Shown: positions 44,671 through 55,670 of the stretch, in pieces
Position numbering within the stretch: the stretch's first letter is position 1
Layout: each line of letters opens with the position of its first letter
Assembly (NCBI GenBank): GCA_902806575.1
Contig: CADCXD010000008.1
Span: forward strand, 682,001 to 746,000
Source: Jackrogersella multiformis
Lineage: Eukaryota > Ascomycota > Sordariomycetes > Xylariales > Hypoxylaceae
Direction: 5' to 3'
Length of the DNA: 64,000 bases
Position numbers and translations under genes: made by a program
Notes under the pieces: model-generated
The model's input: only the letters and a program-made list of their open reading frames with translations
Database searches by the model: none
What the model was told of the DNA's origin: nothing

Positions 44671-45828
44671 TCAGGCGCAAGGGTCCACTCCAAAGTGAAC
44701 CATAACCCGACTCCAAAGCTGGCGTTCAGACTCGCTCATGTTGCGGCGGGTTTTCTCCCGGGCAATCGACTGTCGCGCTGACTCGGCTTGGCAACGGAAG
44801 CTGCCAAAACGCCACTCCTGGCGAGTATGGGTTCCTGTATTGCTGAGTGTGATAATGGACTCGAGTTCATAGGTGAACTTCGTCCGGAAAAAGAGGCCCA
44901 GGAACTTCTCATTCACAAGGCAGCTGGGGCCTTCGATATGGAGCACACGGCATTGGGGGCCCGGTTCACGAGGCGCCGACTTGATTCTATTGAGGCGGAG
45001 GCGAGGGACGTAGCCCCCGACCGAGAACTCTCCGGCCTGTGACTTGGCCATCATCTTGTCGAGCCCTTGTCTGTCGAAGAACACGAGCTTAGATGCTGAG
45101 GTTGTGTGCGGGGCAGTCTGAGCGTAGCGGGTCGCTGAGTAGACGGGGGGGTTGATGACCGTGGCATAGATTTTGCCACACCCTCGGATGGCCCCTAGCA
45201 GTTGCTGATGGGTGCAGTCAGGCGGGAGATTCGTCAGCCACAGTGAAGTGCTAAGTTCCTCGGGTATATTGGCAGACTGGTTAGATTCCAGGAATATATT
45301 GCCACCATAGTTCTCAGATATTCCGGTTGCTTCAAGCTGCCTCTCCCAGATAGAAGGGTGGAGGATCCGTCTGGCATACCAGGTGGGCCATTGACCCATA
45401 GGAATGTATCCGTCCTCAGCTGTTATGTCGTGTGCGGGAGTACTCAAAGGAGGTCTATTATAAGCACCAATAAAGGCGGTTGGGAAGGCCGCGTCAAATT
45501 GTCTGTACGCCGTACCCGCCGTATCCGCCTCACCCTGCTTATTCACTAGGTTTACATGGGCCTCATGATTGGCTCCAGTGTTTTGCATTCTCGGAGCTCT
45601 GTTGGTGGTAGCAGCAGCGGAGTCTAGGCCGTTTAAGATGTCAACAGCAGTTATATTGTCGAATGTCTCATTTGTTTGATCTGACGGAGTTGAAGGTGTT
45701 GTTGGCCAGATGTATGAAGGCATGATGATGCCTGGAATTCTTTCCAAGCGTGGTTGGTACCTTGAACACGAACCGTGTTCGGGAACTTGGTAGGTTTCAT
45801 CAAGGCTAGGAACTCTGTGACTATCCAT
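44671..45828 (-). CDS. Orphan RRM-like protein
   Basis: Single exon, 385 residues. The first ~190 residues are low-complexity (Thr/Ser/Pro, Asn). From about 195 an RRM-like fold is suggested: SLWLTNLPPDCTHQQLLGAI corresponds to RNP2 with the first helix, and SASKLVFFDRQGLDKMM to the RNP1 strand with the second helix. The aromatic residues of canonical RNP1 are partly replaced, so RNA binding is uncertain. The C-terminal ~100 residues are basic and contain WRFGSF and a helical RxxxxSESERQLWSRVMVHFGVDP. Similar proteins with this layout are, from memory, species-variable in Pezizomycotina. It sits alone between repeat-rich and gene-free AT-rich DNA. Confidence 0.7.
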   Translation of the reverse strand: MDSHRVPSLDETYQVPEHGSCSRYQPRLERIPGIIMPSYIWPTTPSTPSDQTNETFDNITAVDILNGLDSAAATTNRAPRMQNTGANHEAHVNLVNKQGEADTAGTAYRQFDAAFPTAFIGAYNRPPLSTPAHDITAEDGYIPMGQWPTWYARRILHPSIWERQLEATGISENYGGNIFLESNQSANIPEELSTSLWLTNLPPDCTHQQLLGAIRGCGKIYATVINPPVYSATRYAQTAPHTTSASKLVFFDRQGLDKMMAKSQAGEFSVGGYVPRLRLNRIKSAPREPGPQCRVLHIEGPSCLVNEKFLGLFFRTKFTYELESIITLSNTGTHTRQEWRFGSFRCQAESARQSIAREKTRRNMSESERQLWSRVMVHFGVDPCA

Positions 45829-47736
45829 GATTTGATTGGATTCGGTTGGGCGTTAGACTACTGCCGAGAGGAATATCGATAGGACAAATTGATAGTAAAA
45901 GTTATGAACTAATAAAGAAGCCACCCGTTAGTATCTATACGTAACAAGTCTATCTTGGTTAGGGGCGAGGAGATACGAAGGGTGAGGGAAAGGGTGCTGT
46001 GGCCTCAGCATCTGCTTGGTGACATGACGCGTTATACGATATGTATCATGAAATGAATATTACAAAAAGTCTACCAATAAAGTCGAAATCTTTCCATATA
46101 CCATAACGATAGGATACTGTCAGAAGAAAATGGATAGAAGACTTGATATGTGGTTGACATTGTCTAAACTTGGACAGTAACGAGTTGCTAAGTTGTTGAA
46201 ATGACCATAATGTACGGGGAACATGTAAAGAATATACTGGAAAATAAAGACATGAAAAGGGAGAAAAAGAAAAGACTTTCCATACCTTTTACTAGACAGA
46301 CTGATAGGATTCTCTGGTTTGTTAATGATGGAGTGTGGATGGCTGGTATGAAAGGATGGTAACGATGGAGGATAGAATATGGAAAGGATAAAAGTTAAAA
46401 AGGGTTGAAAAGGTAACGGTTGTATTAAATAATATTTCCTAAGGTCGTATCATATCTAGTCGACATGTGGGTGCGCGTAGTTAAGTTTCGTTGATTAGGA
46501 GACGTGGTGGGCGATGAGAAAGTATAGATGTAAATGGTACCCTTTATGGCAACATGACCACCTAGCTACCTAGGTAACCTCATAGTGCATGTGAAGTAGG
46601 CACCCCTTTCTAGGATTTAAGGAGGACCTTAGGAAGAACACGAGGACAAATGGACGATTTCCTGATCGAAAAATTGGACGGCTGCCTTGTGTCATAACGC
46701 ATTCCAGTAGGCCCTTTCAACTACTAGAATAGTTTAAACAATACACAAGTAGTCGTAGCCTAAGATTTTCATATATTTAAGAGGGCGAAGAATGCTTCAA
46801 ATATCCTTTGTGATGATTAGGCTTGATAAAAAGTTGATTCTGCATTATCGCCGGCCTCTGTTTTTAAAAGAGATAAATAAAACAAGGAAAATATGAATAG
46901 ATAAAGCATGATACGTAATTTTCTTAAATAGTTATTGAGATATATTTACCTAGCTATATATGCCTTGGTAAAAGGTTAAGTAATTAATAAACTTTCAGAA
47001 ACTTAAGAGAAAATACATATAAACATATCACCATAAATATGACTCCAATAATGACAACTTGAATTTCCATTTTAGATATGAGTAATGCATTTAAAGGTCG
47101 CCAATATGCACACATATTAATATGATAAGTTTAAAAAGTTGTTGTTATAATAAATATAATTAAAGGATATTAATGGCAAAGGTACACTAATAATAAGTAA
47201 CAAAAAGGAATAGTAACGAGGAGTTGGCTTCTCCTCGATTTCGCGCTTATTAACGAAACTGTAAAAACAAAATGTTATTAATATAAATATCTACCTAGGT
47301 ATCAAGCTTAGTTTCAGTTCTTAGAATCTAGATATGCTTTTCTGTCTTAAAACTGTTGTTACATTATTAATATAAAAGTATTTTAAATAACCATGAAAAC
47401 AGTATGTAACCCCTTAAAAACTTGGTTAAGATAAGAGATTCTTACATTGATTTTAATCTGAGCTGTTATGTAAGTGCTATGATATTAAAATAGATGACGT
47501 GTGAAGGTTGTTTCTAAATTTTAGTAGAACTAGGTGTTGTATACGTACTAAAAAGCGTACAAATCGGTCTCCAGCACTGAACCTAACCTTGCAGTTGTGC
47601 TCTATAATATCCAAGTTTTTTCTATTTTACACATACCTGGGCGACATATCTACGGTGTGATGTGGGGAAAGTTAACATCAGTAGTTAGGTAGACTAGGTA
47701 CATAGTCGTGTTGGCAGGCCTTGACACTGCCTAAGG
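45829..47736. other. AT-rich gene-free stretch
   Basis: About 1.9 kb with no open frame of note on either strand, strongly AT-rich from 46850 to 47640. Two palindromic motifs occur (46565-46577, 47290-47302). The left part probably carries the promoter of the RRM-like gene. The composition is compatible with old, decayed repeats, but no parent element is recognisable. Confidence 0.45.
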
Positions 47737-48585
47737 TTAGAATGGAGATACTCCGTACACGCCTAAAACTTTCCCAACATCACCATCCTTTTCTCCTTTG
47801 ACCACAGTTGCAATACGCTCTCCGCCTTCCCAAGGTTCAGAAGCATTCCTCTGGCGCAGCGAGTCGGCATCGCCAGTTAATTCGGTGGCACAAAGGCCGG
47901 GATCTGCCCCGAACACTAAAAATCCTTCTGGTTTCAGCCGAGCGAAATACATGACCATCAGCATGTTTAACGCAGCTTTGCTAGTACGGTACTCGATGGC
48001 GCCTGGACTGTAATAAGGGGAATCAGGATTGGCGGCATGCGTAATCGAGCCCATGCTTGAACTAACGAAGACAAGACGAGGTGACTTATGTACGGCCTTG
48101 CGGAGTAGGTTTAGAAACGCCTCGGTGACGCTTAGAGCACCAACGACGTTTGTCTCTAAGACACGCCGAAGGGCGACGCGAGTAGGGGGACTCTCCATGG
48201 AGGCAATTCCCGCATTGTTGACCAATACGTCCAATCTCCCATATTCTGAAGTGATGCGCGTGGCTGCATCGTCGACTGACTGGTCGTCTGTGGCGTCGAT
48301 TTGGGTGAAACTAACCGTTCCTTTGATGCCGTGGACGGCTCGGATCTGCTGGGTCGCTCTCTCGCCGTTGGTGACATCTCGGCTGCCTAGGATGACGTGG
48401 TAATCGGGTGAGGAGAGAAGCAGGTTCTTCGCGGTCTCGTAGCCCACACCTCGGTTGCCGCCTACATCTCAACATGAGCTATATGCCTCTAAAGATGCTT
48501 TCTGGGCTGCAAGTCCTGATACTATCCATGCAAGGTTCGATAGCCTACCTGTAATAAGAACAATCTTCTTCTCGGACGATGCCAT
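47737..48585 (-). CDS. Short-chain dehydrogenase/reductase
   Basis: Two exons are proposed: 48585-48549 and 48461-47737, joined in phase across an 87-bp intron (GTAGGC donor, GATGTAG acceptor), giving 253 residues. Exon 1 encodes only MASSEKKIVLITG, so the nucleotide-binding motif TGGNRGVG (residues 12-19) is completed by splicing. The rest is a classical SDR: NNAG at 94-97, catalytic Ser in VSSSMGS, and Tyr170/Lys174 in YRTSKAAL. The spacing and PGLCATELTG after the active site resemble carbonyl reductase-type SDRs that use NADPH. Substrate is not predictable. The neighbour on the left is repeat DNA and on the right a flavin dehydrogenase, with no evidence of a cluster. Confidence 0.88.
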
Positions 48586-49479
48586 TTTTAGTTCGTAGCT
48601 GAATATATGAATAAAAATAGTCTCATAAATCTTAGAATAGAGAACGCAGGTTCTGACCTGGGTATTGTGTGACGGTAAGGAAATACTTCGAACTTCATTC
48701 CATTTCTTTTCGAACTGTGCTGCCTCTTATGTGAAATCAAGTACCCTCGGATATAGTTTAAAGCCGACCAGCTTTACTTAAACCCATCAGGGGTATTCAA
48801 TACAAGGACTGTATACATCTTTTGTAACAGAGCACACGCGAGTTCTAGGTTAAAAAGGGGTCAGAGGTGGATTCTACAAGTCTAAAAGCATTGGCTGGCA
48901 GAGCAAATCCTTATTGATATACAGATAGCCCTGGAGCTTTCTCGCCACAAAGTAAAGTCATTCAGTTACTGGAAGTAGCGGAGATAATGGCCAAAGATGT
49001 TCAAATTATTCGCCATTCTTGCTGTAGCCACGCGCCTACCCCAGATTTCGCCCTCCTGCCCCGAATTTCGGGCGTAGCACCACTGGAGTTAATGCAAGGT
49101 GCACTCAACTCGCTAGTTATAGCGATGGATGCGTCTATCATCGGATGGTAACCAATGATTGCGGCGGGAGAATTTTATTAAACAAGGTGTGAATAGGGGC
49201 TTTATCCCATAACAATAATCGAACTTGAGATTCCTGACGAATAAATGCGAATCATGAAGAACCACAATAAAAGCGTAGTTAAATCCTTAATCCTTATTGA
49301 ATTGATAGGTTATGAATAATATATGAAGGAGTAATCCAAAGTCTCGAAACTTAATGCAAGCCCCTGAGCGCGCCGACCGAATTTCAAATTCCAATACCCA
49401 CGTACGTACACCAAGCATAATCATATTCCGTCTATGTACATGTATCGTACTTTTACTCTTCTGTTGCGGCTTAATTATC
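48586..49479. other. Intergenic, no gene seen
   Basis: Promoter of the SDR gene on the left and 3' flank of the b5-dehydrogenase gene on the right. No significant open frame, repeat or RNA gene was seen. Confidence 0.5.
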
Positions 49480-51386
49480 TTACAGCTTCATACCCGACAT
49501 CTTGGCAACCCTCAAACTCTGCCTCATGCTTAGGTCGAGCATGATCTCCTCGCTGCCGCCGGGGATGGCGTAGGCGCGGACATCGCGGTACAGGCGCTCG
49601 ACCTTGGCGCCCTGGCCGCCGCGCGAGTAGCTGAGGCCGCCGAAGATCTGGCTAGCCTCGCGGGCGCAGAACTCGAAGGTGAGCGTGCTCTGGGCCTTGA
49701 GGCCGGCTATGGGCCCGCCTAGCCGGAGCATGGCCTCGGTCTCGCCCATCTTCTCGCATTGGTAGATGAGGTTCTCGAGCCAATTGTACGACGCCTCGAT
49801 CTGCCGCGCCATGTGCGCCAGCTTCATCCGTATTACGGGGTGCTCGATCAGCTTCTTGCCAAACGTCCGCCGCTTGTTCGCGTACTTGACCGACTCCTCG
49901 TAGCACACGCGCGAGAAGCGCAGGCACTGGATGATGATACCCATACGTTCGTGGTTAAAATTAGTCATGATGACTGCGTTCGAAATTAGTTATCTCAATC
50001 ACGTGTTGACGGAAAGATGTATTCTGCAACTTACCCTTAAACCCTTGGTTCTCCTTACCCAGGAGATTCTCCACCGGTACCTTGACGTCTTCAAAGGTGA
50101 TGTAAGTAGTGCCGGAAGACCACACACCCTGGCAATCCATTCGTCTCGTGCTCACGCCACCGAAGTCGCGTTCAATGAGGAGCAATGAAACACCGGTCAT
50201 GCCCTCACCTCCTGTGCGCACGGCAGTAGTGAAGTAATCACACCAGATGCCGTTCGTTATCCACTTCTTTTCGCCATTGACGATGTAATGTTTGCCATCT
50301 TCGCTGAGCTTGGCCTCGCAGCTCAAATTTGCGACATCGCTTCCGGCATCGGGTTCTGTGATCGCTAAGCAGATCCTCTTCTCTCCGGACAGGATGCCAG
50401 GTAGAATTCGGTCCTTCAAAGCCTTCTTGCCGAATTTGATCAATGGCGGACCACCAATGCCGAAGCCCCCAACCATGTTCCAGACGAAGCCGCCGGATCC
50501 AACACGTGACAGCTCATCGGTGATGATCATCTCGTGGAAGAGATCCCATTTCTCTGGTGACACTGACTTCACAGTGTTTTTAGTGTACTCCTTGGGGTAT
50601 TGCACACCCAATAGACCCGCAAGATAACCACGGCGACCTGCCTCGAGGAAAATCTCGCGTGGTACCTCCTTCTTCTCGTCCCATTCCGTGACATAGGGTT
50701 CGATTTCGCTGTCGACCCATTCCCGAACTTCAGCTCGGAGTGCGGCGTGGGATTCGTTGACGTAAGGGGAGTGGAACTAGACTCAAATGATTAGCCGAGG
50801 TAATGGGAGTAGTATCCAAGATAGAATTAAGACATACACCTTGGTACCAACTAGGATCTGCGAATGGAATCAGGTCACCATATGGCTCTAGAGCTTCGGC
50901 CTCTTGTTGTGCAGAGGTAGGAGCCAGGGCTTTTGCCGTTTCCTTGGTCGGCTCGGGCGTGGCTACCGCCCGGGATGGCTCCGGTGTCGGTTCGGACTTA
51001 GGCTTGGTATCTAATGACCCGATCTGAAGAGATGGCTTGAATTTTTTAAGGATGCTCTCGTTGTGATACTTCCAAAATTGCTTGGATGCATCCTTTCCGG
51101 CAACTCGGGTTAGAATCTTTTTTCCGCCTATACAACATTGAGATTTCAATCAGTTAACTTGTCATAGAAACTTATTGAATTCAGACAAAGGTACGGAGCG
51201 TGGCTTTCGGACGTTCCCGAAAGTCAAATTACGCTGGAGGAAACCCGTCTGAAGGTTGGATGGCGACGTACCAGGGTGATCATCTTGGAACTTGGTCAAA
51301 TCGTAGACATCATCATCGACAACAATCCACAGCGAATCGCCCTTGTTATGCGACGCGACATCGCTTTTGGAGAAAGTCCCGGACAT
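49480..51386 (-). CDS. Cytochrome b5 / acyl-CoA dehydrogenase fusion
   Basis: Four exons are proposed: 51386-51272, 51127-50838, 50776-50035 and 49973-49480, giving 546 residues with all joins in phase. Residues 1-~75 are a cytochrome b5 domain. The haem ligands are His37 in DDHPGG, split by the first intron, and His60 in FWKYHNES. A Pro/Glu/Thr-rich linker (~75-125) leads into an acyl-CoA dehydrogenase with WYQGFHSPYV, CLAITEPDAGSDVA, EKKWITNGIW, and a C-terminal FGGLSYSRGGQGAKVERLYRDVRAYAIPGGSEEIM. This architecture is known in filamentous fungi, where members are linked to fatty acid or polyketide-derived acyl oxidation. The b5 domain could accept electrons in place of ETF. No targeting sequence precedes the b5 domain. 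The donor of exon 2 (GTATGT) was chosen because the overlapping GTGTAT would break the frame. Confidence 0.92.
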
Positions 51387-53401
51387 GTCGAAGGTATAAC
51401 TACCTAGGTAGTTATCTAGCTATATAGATAAATATATTATTGTAATTATACAAGTGGTATAAGATGGTTAAGAAACAGCAGAGTTGAGAAAATGGAATAA
51501 TTAAAAAGTCAAAAGCTGGAAGACAAGTTATAAGTTATCGTTACCGCGGCGTCATTCCAAAGCTTTAAAAAGCTTTACAAGCTCGGCCGGTGAAGCTTCT
51601 TGCCGAGCTCTTTATCTACCACGTAATCCCGCAAGGGCTTGTATTCCCGACATGTGATTCTCGGAATTCTAACAATTCTAGGGAAGGGCTCCCCATTTCT
51701 AGAACTTATGCCGTCCATGCCGCAACCAGCCACTACGCTAGCTTACTACGGGGAGCAGCTAACCCAGCTAGCCCGACCCCTAGGCCACTCAAGGTATCGC
51801 TATTGGCAATAACGACCCACTAACACTGCTCTATTTGGGGCTTTATCTCCACGTAAATAGTAGCCCGAATAAGGGGTTTCGTGGGGAAAGGGATGCATGA
51901 CTTGGGATGTTTCGGTTCCCTCCCGTCATTATTCGTTCAACCTGTGCCATATGTCCTAAACCATCGCTATCATATTTTTGCCATTGGCATGTGATGTGAT
52001 CCGAGTTCTTCTCAACTCGGTGCTGAAAATATGTGGAGCGCATGATGATGTCACCTTTAAATATTTGGAGGTGCCTTAGGAGAAGCGGGAACTTACAGTA
52101 CAGTACCTAGGTACCGGGGTTACACACTGCCGAGGTACTTTTTGAGGCTCCACAACAGTCACCAGATCATATCCAGGCACTGTCACTTTCCAACTCCAAC
52201 TCCAATTCCTTGTCCGTCCCGATTCTAATCACGAAGTTTTCGGGGCAAGCACATGCATTTCATCGCAGTTATCCCGAACGCATTTCCACATTTCATCTAT
52301 TTACAAAGGAGGTAATCTTTCAATTTGAGGAGTGAAATTTTTCTTGAATAAATGTATGTTAAACTTGTAAATGGTATGGAAGTGATCATCATGACTATAC
52401 AGTTTACAGATCTGCATAAAAAAAGAAAGAAAAAAACCAAGAAAAGATGGCTTCCTAATGGATTTCACACATGAACAGAATATTATCGATCACAACAACC
52501 TGCTATTAACTCCTTGCTACAGCACACACATCATGAGCTTGTCTAAAGTACCCAAGGTAAGTTCATATCACATTATGATACAAATTAATTAATGTTCCTA
52601 GCGTTATCTAATAAATTCGACGTGCATTCTATTGCGAGAAAGCTTCGTCAATTGTTTCCATTGTCAAAAAGATCATCAATGTCGCGAATGCTGGCTGGAT
52701 AACAAAGAAGATCACCTCAACGGATCTTCGCGCGTATTAGCGCTGTCGGGAAGATACATCTTGGTTCGAGACAGTAGAACGGGCTATTAAGCGCCTATGT
52801 CTCATACCTAGCGACATCATGGCCAGTCGATGTATCTACTAAAGCCATGGAGGCGACAAAAACCAAAGCACGGACCACGAGCGACCCGACCCTCGATTGG
52901 TTGACGATGCTTCAATTAGGAAACCCAGATTTAGAAGTCTTTGTTTCGGACTGGAAAGCCACGGAATAGCTCAAAGGTCTGTCGGTCGTCTTTGTCAATT
53001 CTCGTCGTATGGGTTTCCACACATCTGGGCGCTTGTTTGTCGCTGAATCACTCCCTGAATGATGGCTGTAATTCCATTATCTTCTGATTTAAATATCTCG
53101 CAAACTTCCTCAAGGTAGGTATCGTGGTTCTCTTTTCATAACACATATTTCCTTCATCACTACTAGTGTACATGCGTAGGACGCTGGATGTCTTCGATTC
53201 ACTCTGCATTCTTTGAATAATCATTTAATAATTTTATCAAAATTATTTTCTTCCCTGTATTCTCTACAATCTCATAATCAACTTTCCACATTCCCATTGA
53301 AATTGTCCACAGCTTCAGCAGACTATTCCCTAAGGTAGCCGCAAAAAAACACCTTACCTCCACACTCATTTCGGATATACAAGGAAAGAGAAAATTCCAA
53401 G
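51387..53401. other. Intergenic, divergent promoters
   Basis: Two kilobases between divergent genes without a supported gene. Palindromic motifs are at 51399-51413 and 52105-52117. An AT-rich stretch follows from 52300 to 53300. The 77-codon open frame at 51590 and the 66-codon one at 51843 have no resemblance. The 60 bases before 53402 include an A-run and a typical leader for the membrane protein gene. Confidence 0.5.
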
Positions 53402-54019
53402 ATGGCTCTCAAATCCCTCGCCACCAAGTTCGGCAAAGGCGCCGCGACGAAGCAGATCTACCTCTACGAGACATGGCTCCGCTGGATCGCGCGCGGCGTC
53501 CAGTTCATCCTCGCCATCATCGTCTGTGGCCTGTACGGCAACCGCGTGGATCGGGACCGCAAGGCCGGCAACGCGCAGGCCGCCGCGTGGGTGTACGCGC
53601 TATTCGTCGCCGGGCTGTCGTGCGTCACCTGCCTGGTGTACGCCATCCCCAACCCGTTCAGCCGCTCGCAGCCGCACCGGCTCTTCGCCTGGGACCTCGT
53701 CCTGTTCGTGCTGTGGATCGCCCTCTTCGGCACCTTCGCCGCCATCTTCCTCAAGCGCGACGGCGGCGAGTACGAGGGCACCAGCGTCGCGCTCATGAAG
53801 TGCGCTATCTGGGTCGACCTCGTCAACGCCCTCTTCTGGCTTGCCACCGGCACCTACGGCTGCGTGCGCACCTTCGTCGGCCGCAAGGTCAACGGCAAGA
53901 TCGACCACTACCAAGGCAAGGCCGAGGACAAACTCAACGCGAAGGTGGAGCAGTACGCCGGTCCAGCAATCAACAGTTTCAGTATGAAGCTCAACCCCCT
54001 ACACAAGGAAACGGTATGA
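53402..54019 (+). CDS. MARVEL-like four-helix membrane protein
   Basis: Single exon, 205 residues, with an AAG-ATGG start context. Four hydrophobic segments are evident: WLRWIARGVQFILAIIVCGLYG, AAWVYALFVAGLSCVTCLVYA, LFAWDLVLFVLWIALFGTFAA and WVDLVNALFWLATGTYG. This is the layout of MARVEL-domain proteins of fungal membranes. The loop with RDGGEYEG after the third helix and the basic C-terminal tail face the cytosol. Codon use is strongly G/C-ending, unlike the AT-rich flanks. This creates long spurious frames, including a 183-codon one in the next frame. Function may involve membrane microdomain organisation, inferred only from topology. Confidence 0.82.
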   Translation: MALKSLATKFGKGAATKQIYLYETWLRWIARGVQFILAIIVCGLYGNRVDRDRKAGNAQAAAWVYALFVAGLSCVTCLVYAIPNPFSRSQPHRLFAWDLVLFVLWIALFGTFAAIFLKRDGGEYEGTSVALMKCAIWVDLVNALFWLATGTYGCVRTFVGRKVNGKIDHYQGKAEDKLNAKVEQYAGPAINSFSMKLNPLHKETV

Positions 54020-54356
54020 GCTAGGATCTCGGGGGGGCGGTTTAGGGGTAGACGATTGGATGATGATACGACTTGTCGAGGGGTTTGATTCTGGTAGGAC
54101 GCATATGAGCATTTCACAGCATTACGGTCGGTTGCATATACATAGACTTTTTGCCGGACTAGCTTCTCAAGTTAGAAGTTATGTCTTGGACAAGTCCTCT
54201 CGGTCTCTCGGTCTTACGAGCTATGATGAGGGCGTAATTAATAACAACGTGATTATTTTACCATCGATCTATGCTTTAGGGAACGAAATCAACGAGTAAT
54301 ATCGCACGAGTGCTATTTCCATAACGTTAGCTAAGCTTGGTGGGAGTCATCATCAG
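54020..54356. other. Convergent intergenic gap
   Basis: The 3' ends of two convergent genes face each other. A 79-codon open frame at 54060-54299 shows no family pattern and is probably chance. Confidence 0.45.
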
Positions 54357-55148
54357 TTACAGCGATCCTTCCGGCCACTTGTACGGCGGCCAAGGGAATT
54401 CTGGGTCGTAGTAAACCTGCAAAACGACGCTCCCTTCGGGAAACTCTTTCATCGTACCATCCAGCAGCTGCTTTGGTTGCGCCTTGTTATAAAAGTACCA
54501 GGGGCTCCGCACGCCCACCTCCTTCGCGATATGCTCCTTTACTCGACAGACTCTGTCCGGTCTAGGCAAAAAGCTCTTAAGTATCTTCTCGTCGGTGCAC
54601 ACCTCCCTTTCGCCTGGCTCGGCCGTAATCCAAGTAACCTGAGCGTTGCGAAATCCCGCAATGTCAAGATCATAGATATTAGGCTGTTCAAAATCCTCCA
54701 GGACCGGAAAATCGACACCACAGTTGCCGAGGTCCTCTTGGATGGCTTTGTTGCCGATTTTGTAGTTGGCTTGAACGGTCGGTAGAGATCCCGTCTTAAC
54801 TAAAATTTGCCATAGCACCGCGGTCGACTCTACCTCCTTTCTGTCGACTTCGTCCTCGCCGGCGAATTGTTCTACATACCATACAGCGCCATTAAGGACG
54901 ACCTGGTCATCTATGAGGATAAACGGGTCCCTGCGACCAGCCTCGTTCTCCTTAGTACGTATGTACGCATGCGACTGGTTTAGGTAGTCCTCCGATGCCT
55001 TCTGGATCACAAGTTCAAGCATGGTACCGAACGGTGCGAACGTGCCAAACTCAAATGATTTCCTGAAAGACTTGAGTTCGTCATCGGAGAGGTCTTTGAG
55101 CAGATAGGCGTTAAGCCGAGTAGTCTTTGCGGGCGCGAAGAAGACCAT
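54357..55148 (-). CDS. Conserved-looking hypothetical protein, 263 aa
   Basis: Single exon, ATG in GACC-ATGG context at 55148. The translation is compact and soluble without a signal peptide or membrane segment, with an ordered mixture of charged and aromatic residues. Distinctive stretches are ILIDDQVVLNGAVWYVEQF near residue 80, then GVDFPVLEDFEQPNIYDLD, and a C-terminal VVLQVYYDPEFPWPPYKWPEG. I do not recognise a family, and no catalytic triad or metal site is evident. It lies close to other uncharacterised minus-strand genes (amidoligase-like at 55671, small protein at 58027), but spacings of over 500 bp give no sign of a joint unit. Confidence 0.75.
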   Translation of the reverse strand: MVFFAPAKTTRLNAYLLKDLSDDELKSFRKSFEFGTFAPFGTMLELVIQKASEDYLNQSHAYIRTKENEAGRRDPFILIDDQVVLNGAVWYVEQFAGEDEVDRKEVESTAVLWQILVKTGSLPTVQANYKIGNKAIQEDLGNCGVDFPVLEDFEQPNIYDLDIAGFRNAQVTWITAEPGEREVCTDEKILKSFLPRPDRVCRVKEHIAKEVGVRSPWYFYNKAQPKQLLDGTMKEFPEGSVVLQVYYDPEFPWPPYKWPEGSL

Positions 55149-55670
55149 GGTAAGTGTAATTTAATCTGTATTGTCACGGACTTACACATAACATTAAAGA
55201 GGATTCCGAAGATGATGAAGATAAATAACAGGTTCAGTTTGACTTGAGAGCTTGGTAGAAGTATGTATACCTATGTGGTTGCCTGAAATTATGGCCCTTC
55301 GTAGATCTTGTGGCAGTGTTGAAGGGACCACGAATCAAACGCAACCCCTTCCGCCAGCTACATACTATTATTCACCCTTCTACTTCCTAAGTAGGCACTT
55401 TAGGGAATAGAAACCAAGCGGTGTAAATTAGTAATCTCGCGCCCTTCTACTTGGCTTATCCTTCTTTTAATATTTAAACATAATGGATTTTTCGGTCACT
55501 CTTTAGTTATATTATATGTTAAATCATTAAATTAAATCATACATTCTTGTCGGTGACTGATTCGACTTAAATTTGACTCAATAAGTTTCAATCTTTTAAC
55601 AGGTATATGGTGGCAATATTCCTTGAGTAAATATCTACCTCAATTAATAGTATATCCAACCCCATCTACT
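55149..55670. other. Intergenic, no gene seen
   Basis: Promoter of the 263-residue protein gene and 3' flank of the amidoligase-like gene. AT-rich, without repeats or significant frames. Confidence 0.5.

Noticed and set aside
53473..54024. 183-codon open frame overlapping the MARVEL-like gene in another frame
   Set aside because: Arg/Pro-rich shadow of a GC-rich coding region; the other frame has four clean membrane helices.
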